This document shows, in pieces, positions 1 to 6,234 of a stretch of 11,072 bases of DNA. Source of the stretch: Gammaproteobacteria bacterium (lineage in GTDB: Bacteria > Pseudomonadota > Gammaproteobacteria > Pseudomonadales > Azotimanducaceae); assembly GCA_002690405.1 (NCBI GenBank), contig NZEI01000117.1:2641-13712 (forward strand), given 5' to 3'. Within the stretch, counting starts at the first letter, position 1. Every line of letters begins with the position of its first letter. The translations under genes and the position numbers were made by a program. Under the pieces are notes generated by a model, which saw only the letters and a list, made by a program, of their open reading frames with translations, made no database searches and had not been told where the DNA came from.

Positions 1-471
1 GCGTTATTGGTGGGTTGTCAGGCTGCAGTGCGTGCCATGCGCGCCTGTAATGCGGAAGGTCAAATTGTGAACATTTCCTCGGTGGTGGCACAACGCCCTA
101 ACGGTGGGGTCTATGCCGCGACAAAGCATGCGGTGAATGTGATTTCTGCAAGTTTGCGGGACGAGTTAGAACAGGATTCGATTCGCATAACAAATGTAAT
201 GCCTGGGGCGATTGCCACTAATTTTGCGCGTAACTTTGATGTGGAGTTTTCTGCAACGATGTTGAAGATGGCGGGGATCGATGCCGACCCGGCACCCGGC
301 GGACATCTGGCGCCAGAAACTCTTGAAGCTCTGGCGAACAATATGCAAAACCTATTGGGTAACCCTCAGGATGTGGCCAACGCGGTTATGTATGCGGTGA
401 CCCAGCCAATTCACGTTAATATTGCTGATATTGTTGTGCGACCACCCAAATCCTTTGATGTGGCGCATTAA
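1..471 (+). CDS. Short-chain dehydrogenase/reductase, C-terminal part (5' end outside window)
   Basis: NAD(P)-dependent oxidoreductase of the classical SDR family, probably cytosolic and acting on an alcohol/ketone pair. The reading frame is open from base 1, so the Rossmann nucleotide-binding half (TGxxxGxG) lies upstream of the window. What remains has the catalytic serine in NISS (bases about 70-81) and the YxxxK pair in YAATK (bases 112-126), followed by the MPGAI segment after the active site. The C-terminus (NAVMYAVTQPIHVNIADIVVRP) resembles YdfG-like SDRs, which usually end with such an 'IVVRP' strand. A TTG at base 7 can be read as a start, but it falls inside the conserved fold and is not a real one. 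It lies 28 bp before the next SDR on the same strand, so the two are probably co-transcribed. The substrate is not predictable. Confidence 0.9.
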   Translation, partial: ALLVGCQAAVRAMRACNAEGQIVNISSVVAQRPNGGVYAATKHAVNVISASLRDELEQDSIRITNVMPGAIATNFARNFDVEFSATMLKMAGIDADPAPGGHLAPETLEALANNMQNLLGNPQDVANAVMYAVTQPIHVNIADIVVRPPKSFDVAH

Positions 472-499
472 AGGCTGCAGCGCTTAAGAGGGGAGTCAA

Positions 500-1477
500 A
501 TGAGTAAACAGCAGGGTCCGATGGAGCTAGGCCAGTTGCGTGACCGCGTTGCGGTAGTGACTGGAGCCGGTAATCATGGCATCGGCTGGGGCCTGTGTTG
601 CCATGCGGCTGGTGAATTAGGTATGCATGTGATCGTACTTGATCTGCATGAAAAGCTGGTTCGTGAAGCTGAGCAACGATTGCGACAACTGTACCCTCAG
701 GTGGAATGTCATGGTTTAGCTTGCGATGTTACTGAGCCGGAACAACTGACCACTGTGGCCGCCCGAATTGCTGATTTGTTGCCTGGTAAGGCGATCGGTG
801 CTGTGTTCGCGAATGCCGGTGTTATTTTCTCCCACAGAATTATGAATAGCACTGTGCAAGAGTGGGAAACCACGCTGCGGGTCAATGTCATGGGTGTGGT
901 GAATACCATGCACGCCTTTATTCCGTTATTGCAGGCCCAAGAATCTGAGTCGATTTTTTCTGCCACCGCATCCGTTGGCGGATTGGTGCGGGGTGATAAC
1001 GGCGGTGCCTCCTATCAGGCCAGCAAGCATGCGGTGGTAGCCACTTGCGAGGCGCTGTCCTTTGAGTTGGCGCGGAAGTCACCACAGATTCGGGTGCATG
1101 TGCTGTGTCCGTGCATTGTCGCTTCTGCTTTGGACAAAACCAGTGTGGTTAACCAACGGGTACAGGACGGCGAATCCTCCGCAGATGAGGTGGAAGCCCT
1201 CGGCGCTGGCGGCTTTCGCTTGGCTATGACTCCTGAGCGACATGCAATCCAGACCTTTGAGCATATCAAGGCCGGGAATTTTTATATGGTCACCGATAAT
1301 GTCCGACCCTATGTGGATCATGATTTGCCGTTCGATGGCGTGGCTATCATGCGTGAGCGCCACGAAAATATGCAGACATTGACGCTGGACAACAGCGACG
1401 CTTGGGAGCGCCGGCCCGGCATGGCCCCCAGTGCAATTATGAAGGGGCCAATGTTTGGCGAGCCGGAGTCTTTTTAG
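500..1477 (+). CDS. Short-chain dehydrogenase/reductase, 325 aa, with extended C-terminus
   Basis: SDR oxidoreductase with a Rossmann fold. The nucleotide-binding loop is TGAGNHGIG (residues 21-29), one residue longer than the usual TGxxxGxG. D48 at the end of the second beta strand (VIVLDL) favours NAD over NADP. NAG is at 105-107 (FANAG), the tetrad Asn at N129 (RVNV), the catalytic Ser around 158 (SATASVGG), and Y172/K176 in YQASK. At 325 residues it is longer than the classical 250; the extra length is mostly after residue 210. The ATG at 500 has a purine-rich Shine-Dalgarno sequence (GAGGGGAG, 488-495). It follows the partial SDR by 28 bp and converges on the P450 gene, with only 5 bp between the stop codons. 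The fold is certain, but the substrate is unknown. An alcohol dehydrogenase step after P450 hydroxylation is possible by context only. Confidence 0.9.
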   Translation: MSKQQGPMELGQLRDRVAVVTGAGNHGIGWGLCCHAAGELGMHVIVLDLHEKLVREAEQRLRQLYPQVECHGLACDVTEPEQLTTVAARIADLLPGKAIGAVFANAGVIFSHRIMNSTVQEWETTLRVNVMGVVNTMHAFIPLLQAQESESIFSATASVGGLVRGDNGGASYQASKHAVVATCEALSFELARKSPQIRVHVLCPCIVASALDKTSVVNQRVQDGESSADEVEALGAGGFRLAMTPERHAIQTFEHIKAGNFYMVTDNVRPYVDHDLPFDGVAIMRERHENMQTLTLDNSDAWERRPGMAPSAIMKGPMFGEPESF

Positions 1478-1482
1478 ATGCC

Positions 1483-2736
1483 TTAGGCCTTGGCGTGCAG
1501 GCGTACCGGAAGGTCGGTATAGCCGTGCACAAAACACGACGGTGTGCGTACTTCTGGACCCATTACTTCGATACGCTCAAAACGCTGTTGGATTTCTTCC
1601 CACAGCACTCTTAGTTGCATTTCCGCCATACGATTACCCATGCAGCGGTGCAGACCGAAGCCGAATGAAATATGGTTGCGTGCGCGTTCGCGATCGACAA
1701 GAAACTTTTCGGGATCTTTAATACTGCGCTCGTCACGGTTGCCCGATGCATACCACATAATGACCTTGTCACCGGCTTTCATCTGCTGGCCCCTAAATTC
1801 ATAGTCCTTGGTTACGGTGCGACGCATGTGAGCGAGGGGGGTAACCCAGCGAATAATCTCTGACACCATGTTGGGAATAACGGCGGGGTTGTCGCGCAGC
1901 TTTTGGTACTCCTGGGGATGCTGATTGAGGGCTAGAACGCCGCCGGATATAGAGTTTCGTGTGGTGTCGTTGCCGCCAACGATCAGCAACAGAATATTGC
2001 CTAAATATTCTTGCGGCGACAGATCGCGGGTTGCATCACCGCGAATCATCATAGAAATAAAGTCATTGCCTACGGGGTTATCTTCGCGTTCTTTCCACAA
2101 ACGGGTGAAGTAGGCGAGGCATTCCATTAGCTCTTCTTGGCGTTGTTCATGGCTCTCAATAATACCCTCGCCCAGGCGTGCAAAAACGATATCTGACCAG
2201 CGCGTGAGTTTGCTGCGGTCTTCGAATGGAAAATCAAATAACGTTGCCAGCATTTGCGTGGTTAATTCGATCGATACCCGATCCACCCAGTTAAAGGTTT
2301 CGCCCAAGGGTAGGTCGTCGAGGATTTGTGCGGCGCGGCTGCGAATGGTCGCCTCCAGCTCTTTGAGGTTTTGTGGTGCCACTGCACCCTGCACAGTTTT
2401 ACGCTGGTCGTCATGGTTGGGAGGATCCATTGCGATAAAGGTTGGTGTGGAAAATGTGCTGCCCTCTACCGGATCGCCAATCGAAATTCGTGGATAGGAA
2501 GAAAATATTTCCCAGTTTTTCTCCACTTCCATGATGTCTTCGAAACGCGTGATCGACCAAAATGCGCCGTATTCGCTGTTGCGGCAGTAGTGCACAGGCG
2601 CTTCGTCCCGCAGGCGCTTGAAAAAGGGCCACTTGGCGTCGTTTTTCCATAAGTCGATATAACTGATATCAATCTCTTCCAGCGGCATGGTGGCTGGGTC
2701 GCGATCAAGCATATTGGGAAGTACGGTAGTGTTCAT
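1483..2736 (-). CDS. Cytochrome P450, CYP153-like (alkane/terminal hydroxylase family)
   Basis: Soluble bacterial P450 of 417 residues, the normal length, with no membrane anchor. It inserts one oxygen atom from O2 into a C-H bond using electrons from a ferredoxin and its reductase. Visible landmarks are the I-helix oxygen-activation motif GGNDTT (254-259), the K-helix ExxR (E293-R296) and the haem loop FGFGLHRCMG (358-367) with Cys365 as axial ligand. Several stretches match what I recall of CYP153 alkane hydroxylases: an N-terminal EIDIS...WPFFKRLR...PVHYC segment, LLIVGGNDTTRNS, EIIRW.TPLAHMRRT, MWY.SGNRDE, and the C-terminal HGYTDLPVR. CYP153 members typically hydroxylate terminal carbons of medium-chain alkanes, and some accept terpenes or cyclic substrates. 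It is the last gene of the leftward operon, 36 bp after the CoA-transferase, with only a weak AGG ribosome site. No ferredoxin or reductase gene is in the window. Family is a confident call, substrate is not. Confidence 0.92.
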   Translation of the reverse strand: MNTTVLPNMLDRDPATMPLEEIDISYIDLWKNDAKWPFFKRLRDEAPVHYCRNSEYGAFWSITRFEDIMEVEKNWEIFSSYPRISIGDPVEGSTFSTPTFIAMDPPNHDDQRKTVQGAVAPQNLKELEATIRSRAAQILDDLPLGETFNWVDRVSIELTTQMLATLFDFPFEDRSKLTRWSDIVFARLGEGIIESHEQRQEELMECLAYFTRLWKEREDNPVGNDFISMMIRGDATRDLSPQEYLGNILLLIVGGNDTTRNSISGGVLALNQHPQEYQKLRDNPAVIPNMVSEIIRWVTPLAHMRRTVTKDYEFRGQQMKAGDKVIMWYASGNRDERSIKDPEKFLVDRERARNHISFGFGLHRCMGNRMAEMQLRVLWEEIQQRFERIEVMGPEVRTPSCFVHGYTDLPVRLHAKA

Positions 2737-2772
2737 AGGAAGCCTGCTTATGGTTGGGTCTCTTCGATAGGA

Positions 2773-3960
2773 TTAGTTTTGGTTTGGTTGCGTGTACTGA
2801 TGGGCGGCGCCACTGCTGCATAGTTGTTGCGCCTTGGCGGCATCGTAACCCAGGAATTGCGTAAGTACCTCCAGCGTATGCTCGCCAAGTTCTGGCACGC
2901 TATCCGCAGTGGCGGTATCGCTACCGGCAAATTGGAACGGTGGATTCTGTATCTTAAAAGGTCCGTCATGGTCCTGCATTTGTTTAAATGCGCCGCGCTC
3001 GGTGATTTGCGGATGGTCGAACAGATCCTTGGTTGCAGTATAGATACTGCATGGTACACCGGCGTTATTCATAGCCGCTTCGCATTGCTCTGCAGTAAGT
3101 GTCTCTGACCAGCTTTCGATCTCGGCAACAAAGGCGTCCATGTTTTTGTAGCGTTGCAAGCGTTGCGCGAAACGCGGGTCTTCGATCAAATCCTCGCGGT
3201 TCATAGCCTGAGCCACGGAGCGCATATTTTTTTCCGAAATAATACAAATCATAACGTAGCCGTCGCTTACTCTGATGGGGCGAAAGCCGCCGTCGCGCGG
3301 AGTTTTGGCCAACTGCGCGTCCTGCAATTGGCGCGGAATTAGGCTCATCATGGATTCCATCATGGTGACGTCTACAAAGTCACCTCTACCACTTTGCATG
3401 CGCCCAAGTAGAGCGGTTTGGATTGCACCAAAGGCATAGCTGCCCGTGAGCATGTCGGCGATCATGATGCCGGAGTCAGGAGGACGGCCACCGACATTTC
3501 CTTGGGAACTCAAATAGGCGTAATCGAAGCCGCTGGCGGCATGGGCGATCGGCGCGTAGGCCGCTCGCTGGGCGAACGGGCCCTGTTGGCCAAAACCAGA
3601 AATCGAACAGTAAACTAGGCTTGGAAATTGCTCACTCAGATCATCGTAGCCAAGACCGAATTTGGCCATTACGCCCGGGCGGAAATTTTCGATTAGCACG
3701 TCTGATTGGGCGATAAGTTGCTTAGCGATCTGTTGAGCGTCAGGCTGCGTAAGATCTAGGGCAATACTGCGCTTACCGGCATTAAAATGGGCAAATACTC
3801 GGCTGTTGCCGGTCGGGCCACGCATAACGTCGCCGCCGCGAATGGCTTCTACCTTGATCACATCGGCGCCGCAGTCGCTGAGCATGCGCGCACAAATGGG
3901 TCCCGCATAAACGGCAGAGAAATCAGCTATTTTGAGGCCCTGGAGTGGCTTGGCTGGCAT
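2773..3960 (-). CDS. CaiB/BaiF family (class III) CoA-transferase
   Basis: Cytosolic enzyme of 395 residues, the usual family length, that moves CoA from an acyl-CoA donor to a carboxylic acid. The N-terminus LQGLKIADFSAVYAGP and the segments GADVIKVE (31-38), KRSIALDL (63-70), DVLIENFRPG (87-96) and SISGFGQQGP (119-128) are characteristic. Asp169 in IADMLTGSYA matches the catalytic aspartate that forms the acyl anhydride intermediate. Relatives act on carnitine, bile-acid, formyl/oxalyl, aromatic and isoprenoid acids, so the acid cannot be named. It starts with ATG at 3960, preceded by a G-rich ribosome site (complement of 3972-3976) about 11 bases away. The 92-bp gap upstream holds a palindromic site, so this gene and the P450 may have their own promoter. 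It would activate the acid for the acyl-CoA dehydrogenase and crotonase encoded just upstream. Confidence 0.93.
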   Translation of the reverse strand: MPAKPLQGLKIADFSAVYAGPICARMLSDCGADVIKVEAIRGGDVMRGPTGNSRVFAHFNAGKRSIALDLTQPDAQQIAKQLIAQSDVLIENFRPGVMAKFGLGYDDLSEQFPSLVYCSISGFGQQGPFAQRAAYAPIAHAASGFDYAYLSSQGNVGGRPPDSGIMIADMLTGSYAFGAIQTALLGRMQSGRGDFVDVTMMESMMSLIPRQLQDAQLAKTPRDGGFRPIRVSDGYVMICIISEKNMRSVAQAMNREDLIEDPRFAQRLQRYKNMDAFVAEIESWSETLTAEQCEAAMNNAGVPCSIYTATKDLFDHPQITERGAFKQMQDHDGPFKIQNPPFQFAGSDTATADSVPELGEHTLEVLTQFLGYDAAKAQQLCSSGAAHQYTQPNQN

Positions 3961-4002
3961 GATATGTATGGCCCCCTAGTCACCGCTAATTATTCGGCTC
4001 GA

Positions 4003-4036
4003 CAAATCGACATCTTACATCAATATTGTCAATTTG
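4003..4036. promoter_or_regulatory. Palindromic site B, upstream of the CoA-transferase gene
   Basis: Inverted repeat with arms CAAATCGACA (4003-4012) and TGTCAATTTG (4027-4036), separated by 14 bases. Nine of ten arm positions are complementary. The arm sequence, arm length and 14-base spacing are the same as in the site at 6112-6145. It ends 42 bp before the CoA-transferase start, which suggests an operator for a dimeric regulator. The TTGACA within the right arm, read on the minus strand, could also be a -35 box, but no good -10 follows. Confidence 0.5.
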
Positions 4037-4052
4037 ATGAAATGTGTAGCCA

Positions 4053-4853
4053 TTATTCGCCGGTGAATTTTGGCTCGCGTTTTTCGCCGAAGGCACTGAT
4101 GGCCTCTTTAAAATCCTTTTGGCTGCGGGCGTAATCCATCGCAAAATTTTCAAAGTTGCGGGCACTGTTCATGTCCGCATTTACGCCCAAGTAACCGATA
4201 CGCTTAGTGAGCATCAGCGCAGTAGGGGCGTTGCGAGCGATCTGTTTGGCCATTTCCTGGGCACAATCATGCAGTTCTGCTGCAGGCACCACTTGGTTGA
4301 CCAGACCAATTTCCAGCGCTTCTTCCGCTTCGACAAAGCGACTGGTAAACCACAGTTCAAAGGCCTTGCCTAAGCCGATGAGGCGCGGCAGGTAATAGCT
4401 TGAATGTGCTTCAGGCACCTGACTTAAGGACGTGAACGGTAAGCGAATGCGCGCACTGTCGGCCATGATCCTGATGTCACATTGCAGTGCCAAGTTGTAG
4501 CCCACACCTACTGCGACTCCATTGATGGCCGCAATCATCGGCTGGCGTACGGCGGTAAGATCGGTGGTGCCATTGGGGTAGCGGGGCTGTTGGTGGGTGA
4601 TATTAGAACGGCCGCGATGGCGAGCGTCGATTTCTTTCTGGAAGCGCTGTTTGACGTCAGCGCCTGCCGAAAATGCGCGGCCGGCACCGGTCAGGATGCC
4701 TACGCGGATGTCGTCATCGTCGCTGATCTCCGTAGCCGCTTGAGCCAGCTCGCGATACATTTTAGGGTTAAATGCGTTGAGCTTGTCCGGCCGGTTTAAC
4801 GTCAAGGTAGCGATGTGGTTTGCCTTGTCTAAGGTGACGTGTTCATAGCTCAT
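4053..4853 (-). CDS. Enoyl-CoA hydratase/isomerase family protein (crotonase fold), ECI-like active site
   Basis: Crotonase-superfamily protein of 266 residues, normal length, acting on an acyl-CoA thioester in the cytosol. NRPDKLNAF (20-28), the oxyanion-hole segment FSAGAD (61-66) and INGVAVGVGYNLALQCD (110-126) define the family. The two glutamates of true enoyl-CoA hydratases (E144 and E164 in the rat enzyme) align by ungapped comparison with N120 and F140 here, so ordinary water addition is unlikely. E148, in VPEAHSSYYLPR, aligns with the position of the catalytic glutamate in delta3,delta2-enoyl-CoA isomerases of the yeast Eci1 type. Double-bond isomerisation is therefore my preferred reading, from alignment by memory. 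The ATG at 4853 has a good ribosome site (GAGGA, complement of 4861-4865). It lies 32 bp after the acyl-CoA dehydrogenase and belongs to the same operon. Confidence 0.9.
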   Translation of the reverse strand: MSYEHVTLDKANHIATLTLNRPDKLNAFNPKMYRELAQAATEISDDDDIRVGILTGAGRAFSAGADVKQRFQKEIDARHRGRSNITHQQPRYPNGTTDLTAVRQPMIAAINGVAVGVGYNLALQCDIRIMADSARIRLPFTSLSQVPEAHSSYYLPRLIGLGKAFELWFTSRFVEAEEALEIGLVNQVVPAAELHDCAQEMAKQIARNAPTALMLTKRIGYLGVNADMNSARNFENFAMDYARSQKDFKEAISAFGEKREPKFTGE

Positions 4854-4885
4854 AAGTAAATCCTCATTATTCGATGTCTGATTTC

Positions 4886-6085
4886 CTAGTCGGGCAGTTC
4901 CAGCACGCGCTTAGCGATAATGTTTTTTTGTATTTCTCTAGAGCCGCCGGCGATGGAAAACGATTTGGTATTCAACCAGTGACGGGTCAGTCGCAATTCC
5001 TCTTTGCTGTGGCCGTCACCCCGCCAACCCACACCCTGAGTCCCGCGCAGTTGCAGTTGCAGCTCTGCTTGCCGCTGGTTCAATTCAGCACCATAGAGCT
5101 TAAACATGGATGTGGCTGCGCCTGGCGTGCCGCCTCGGGATTCTTCAACGCTGCGGCCTTGGGTGAGGGCAAAGGCTCTGGCGTCCATGCGATGCTTGGC
5201 GACCGCAGCTCGTAGCTCTGAATCGGCCAGCTTGCCGTCTTCTATCCCCGCATAGGCGGTTGCGGCATCGACCAAACTTAGGCCGGTATCCTGCTTGCCC
5301 TTGCTGCTGGCAGCTGCCGCTAGGGTATGAATACCCGAACGTTCATGCTGCAGTAGCCTCTTGCCTACGGTCCAACCCTTATTGAGTTTATGCACGAGGT
5401 CGGTTTTTGGTACCTGCACATTGTCTAGGAAGGTCTCGCAAAAATGCGAGACGCCGCTCAGTAGCGGGATTGGTCTCACGGTTACGCCAGGGTCTTCGAG
5501 GGACAGCAGCACAAAACTGATGCCTTCGTGTTTCGGGGCGTCCGGGTCGGTGCGCACCAAGGCAAACATCCAATCCGCATGGTGGGCCCCCGAGGTCCAG
5601 ATTTTTTGCCCGTTTACGGTGAAAAACTCGCCATTGTCCACTGCTCGTGTTTGCAGGCCCGCAAGGTCGGAACCTGCCCCTGGTTCGCTGTATCCTTGGC
5701 ACCAGCGCGTTTCGCCACGGGCGATCTTTGGCAAATGACGAAGCTTTTGCTCTTCGTTACCGTACTCCAATAGGGTTGGGCCAATCATCACAACCCCCAT
5801 ACCAATAAGTGGGGGGCGCGCATTTATCGCCGCCATTTCTTGCAGCAAAATCACATACTGTTCTTTGTCGAGCCCGGCGCCACCGTATTCTTTGGGCCAG
5901 TTGGGTACGGTCCAACCTTTTTCGATCATGCGCTCGAGCCACAGATATGAGTCGGGATTGTCGCTGCGACGTTTATTGCCGCCTTCTACGCGCTCGTTAT
6001 CCGGCATTGCTGAACGCATGCTAGTAGGACAATTTTCGTTTAACCAAGCGCGCGTGCTTAACCTGAATTCGTCATGCTCTGCCAA
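4886..6085 (-). CDS. Acyl-CoA dehydrogenase (FadE-like), TTG start
   Basis: FAD-dependent acyl-CoA dehydrogenase that introduces the 2,3 double bond of an acyl-CoA and passes electrons to electron-transfer flavoprotein. From the TTG at 6085 it is 399 residues, a typical length. Family segments in order are GWTVPNWPKEYGGAG (about 57-71), WCQGYSEPGAGSD (128-140), GQKIWTSGAHHADW (159-172) and the C-terminal IAGGSREIQKNIIAKRVL. At the medium-chain enzyme's catalytic Glu position (YEGT) there is Gly (about G380). The likely base is E248 in LLQHERSG, where isovaleryl-type enzymes carry theirs. The TTG start is chosen because an AGGAGG site sits 7 bases before it; a GTG at 6109 in the same frame lacks a ribosome site and would put AGGAGG inside the gene. 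It is the first gene of the leftward operon, just downstream of palindromic site A. Confidence 0.92.
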   Translation of the reverse strand: MAEHDEFRLSTRAWLNENCPTSMRSAMPDNERVEGGNKRRSDNPDSYLWLERMIEKGWTVPNWPKEYGGAGLDKEQYVILLQEMAAINARPPLIGMGVVMIGPTLLEYGNEEQKLRHLPKIARGETRWCQGYSEPGAGSDLAGLQTRAVDNGEFFTVNGQKIWTSGAHHADWMFALVRTDPDAPKHEGISFVLLSLEDPGVTVRPIPLLSGVSHFCETFLDNVQVPKTDLVHKLNKGWTVGKRLLQHERSGIHTLAAAASSKGKQDTGLSLVDAATAYAGIEDGKLADSELRAAVAKHRMDARAFALTQGRSVEESRGGTPGAATSMFKLYGAELNQRQAELQLQLRGTQGVGWRGDGHSKEELRLTRHWLNTKSFSIAGGSREIQKNIIAKRVLELPD

Positions 6086-6092
6086 AACTCTT

Positions 6093-6098
6093 CCTCCT
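6093..6098 (-). promoter_or_regulatory. Ribosome binding site fixing the TTG start of the acyl-CoA dehydrogenase
   Basis: The minus strand reads AGGAGG here, a perfect Shine-Dalgarno core, 7 bases before the TTG at 6085-6083. It decides between this TTG and the upstream GTG at 6109, because a Shine-Dalgarno core inside the coding frame would be coincidental. Confidence 0.75.
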
Positions 6099-6111
6099 GA
6101 CCCCGTCACGG

Positions 6112-6145
6112 AAAATTGACACTATTGCTCTGAATTGTCAATTTG
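6112..6145. promoter_or_regulatory. Palindromic site A in the divergent promoter region
   Basis: Inverted repeat with arms AAAATTGACA (6112-6121) and TGTCAATTTG (6136-6145) and a 14-base spacer. The inner nine bases of each arm are perfectly complementary. It lies 27 bp before the acyl-CoA dehydrogenase start and 89 bp before the monooxygenase start, so a bound regulator could control both directions. The same arms and spacing recur at 4003-4036. Each arm contains TTGACA on one strand, so overlapping divergent -35 boxes are possible, but I find no convincing -10 at the right distance. Confidence 0.55.
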
Positions 6146-6180
6146 TCGAAAACACTGTTGCCCTGACCATGGTTTCGACA
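6144..6180. repeat. Second inverted repeat (TGTCGAAA / TTTCGACA) in the divergent region
   Basis: Perfect 8-base inverted repeat: TGTCGAAA at 6144-6151 and TTTCGACA at 6173-6180, with 21 bases between. Its left arm begins at the end of site A and repeats the TGTC core 8 bases after that of site A. It may be a further operator for the same or a second regulator. The long spacer makes a structural RNA hairpin less likely. Confidence 0.35.
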
Positions 6181-6234
6181 TCCATTATGGTTGGCGTTGT
6201 TAGGTACAATGAAGAGCAATTTCTGGGGTTAAGC

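Noticed and set aside
1478..1490. GCCTTAGGC-like symmetry between the convergent SDR and P450 genes as a terminator
   Set aside because: The stem is only three base pairs and no T-tract follows.
1079..1537. Minus-strand open frame of 152 codons opposite the second SDR
   Set aside because: Shadow of the SDR coding strand, with no domain-like sequence; it also overlaps the P450 end.
3787..4134. Plus-strand open frame spanning the CoA-transferase/crotonase gap
   Set aside because: It is mostly antisense to two well-supported genes and contains the palindromic site; no family features.
6086..6109. GTG upstream start for the acyl-CoA dehydrogenase
   Set aside because: It would place a perfect AGGAGG inside the coding sequence; the TTG 7 bases after that site fits better.
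6205..6210. TACAAT as a -10 box for the flavin monooxygenase
   Set aside because: It matches the -10 consensus at five of six bases, but no -35-like hexamer stands 16-18 bases upstream.
6169..6234. In-frame ATG upstream start for the flavin monooxygenase
   Set aside because: There is no ribosome site before it, it crosses an inverted repeat, and the FAD-binding strand starts right after the ATG at 6235.
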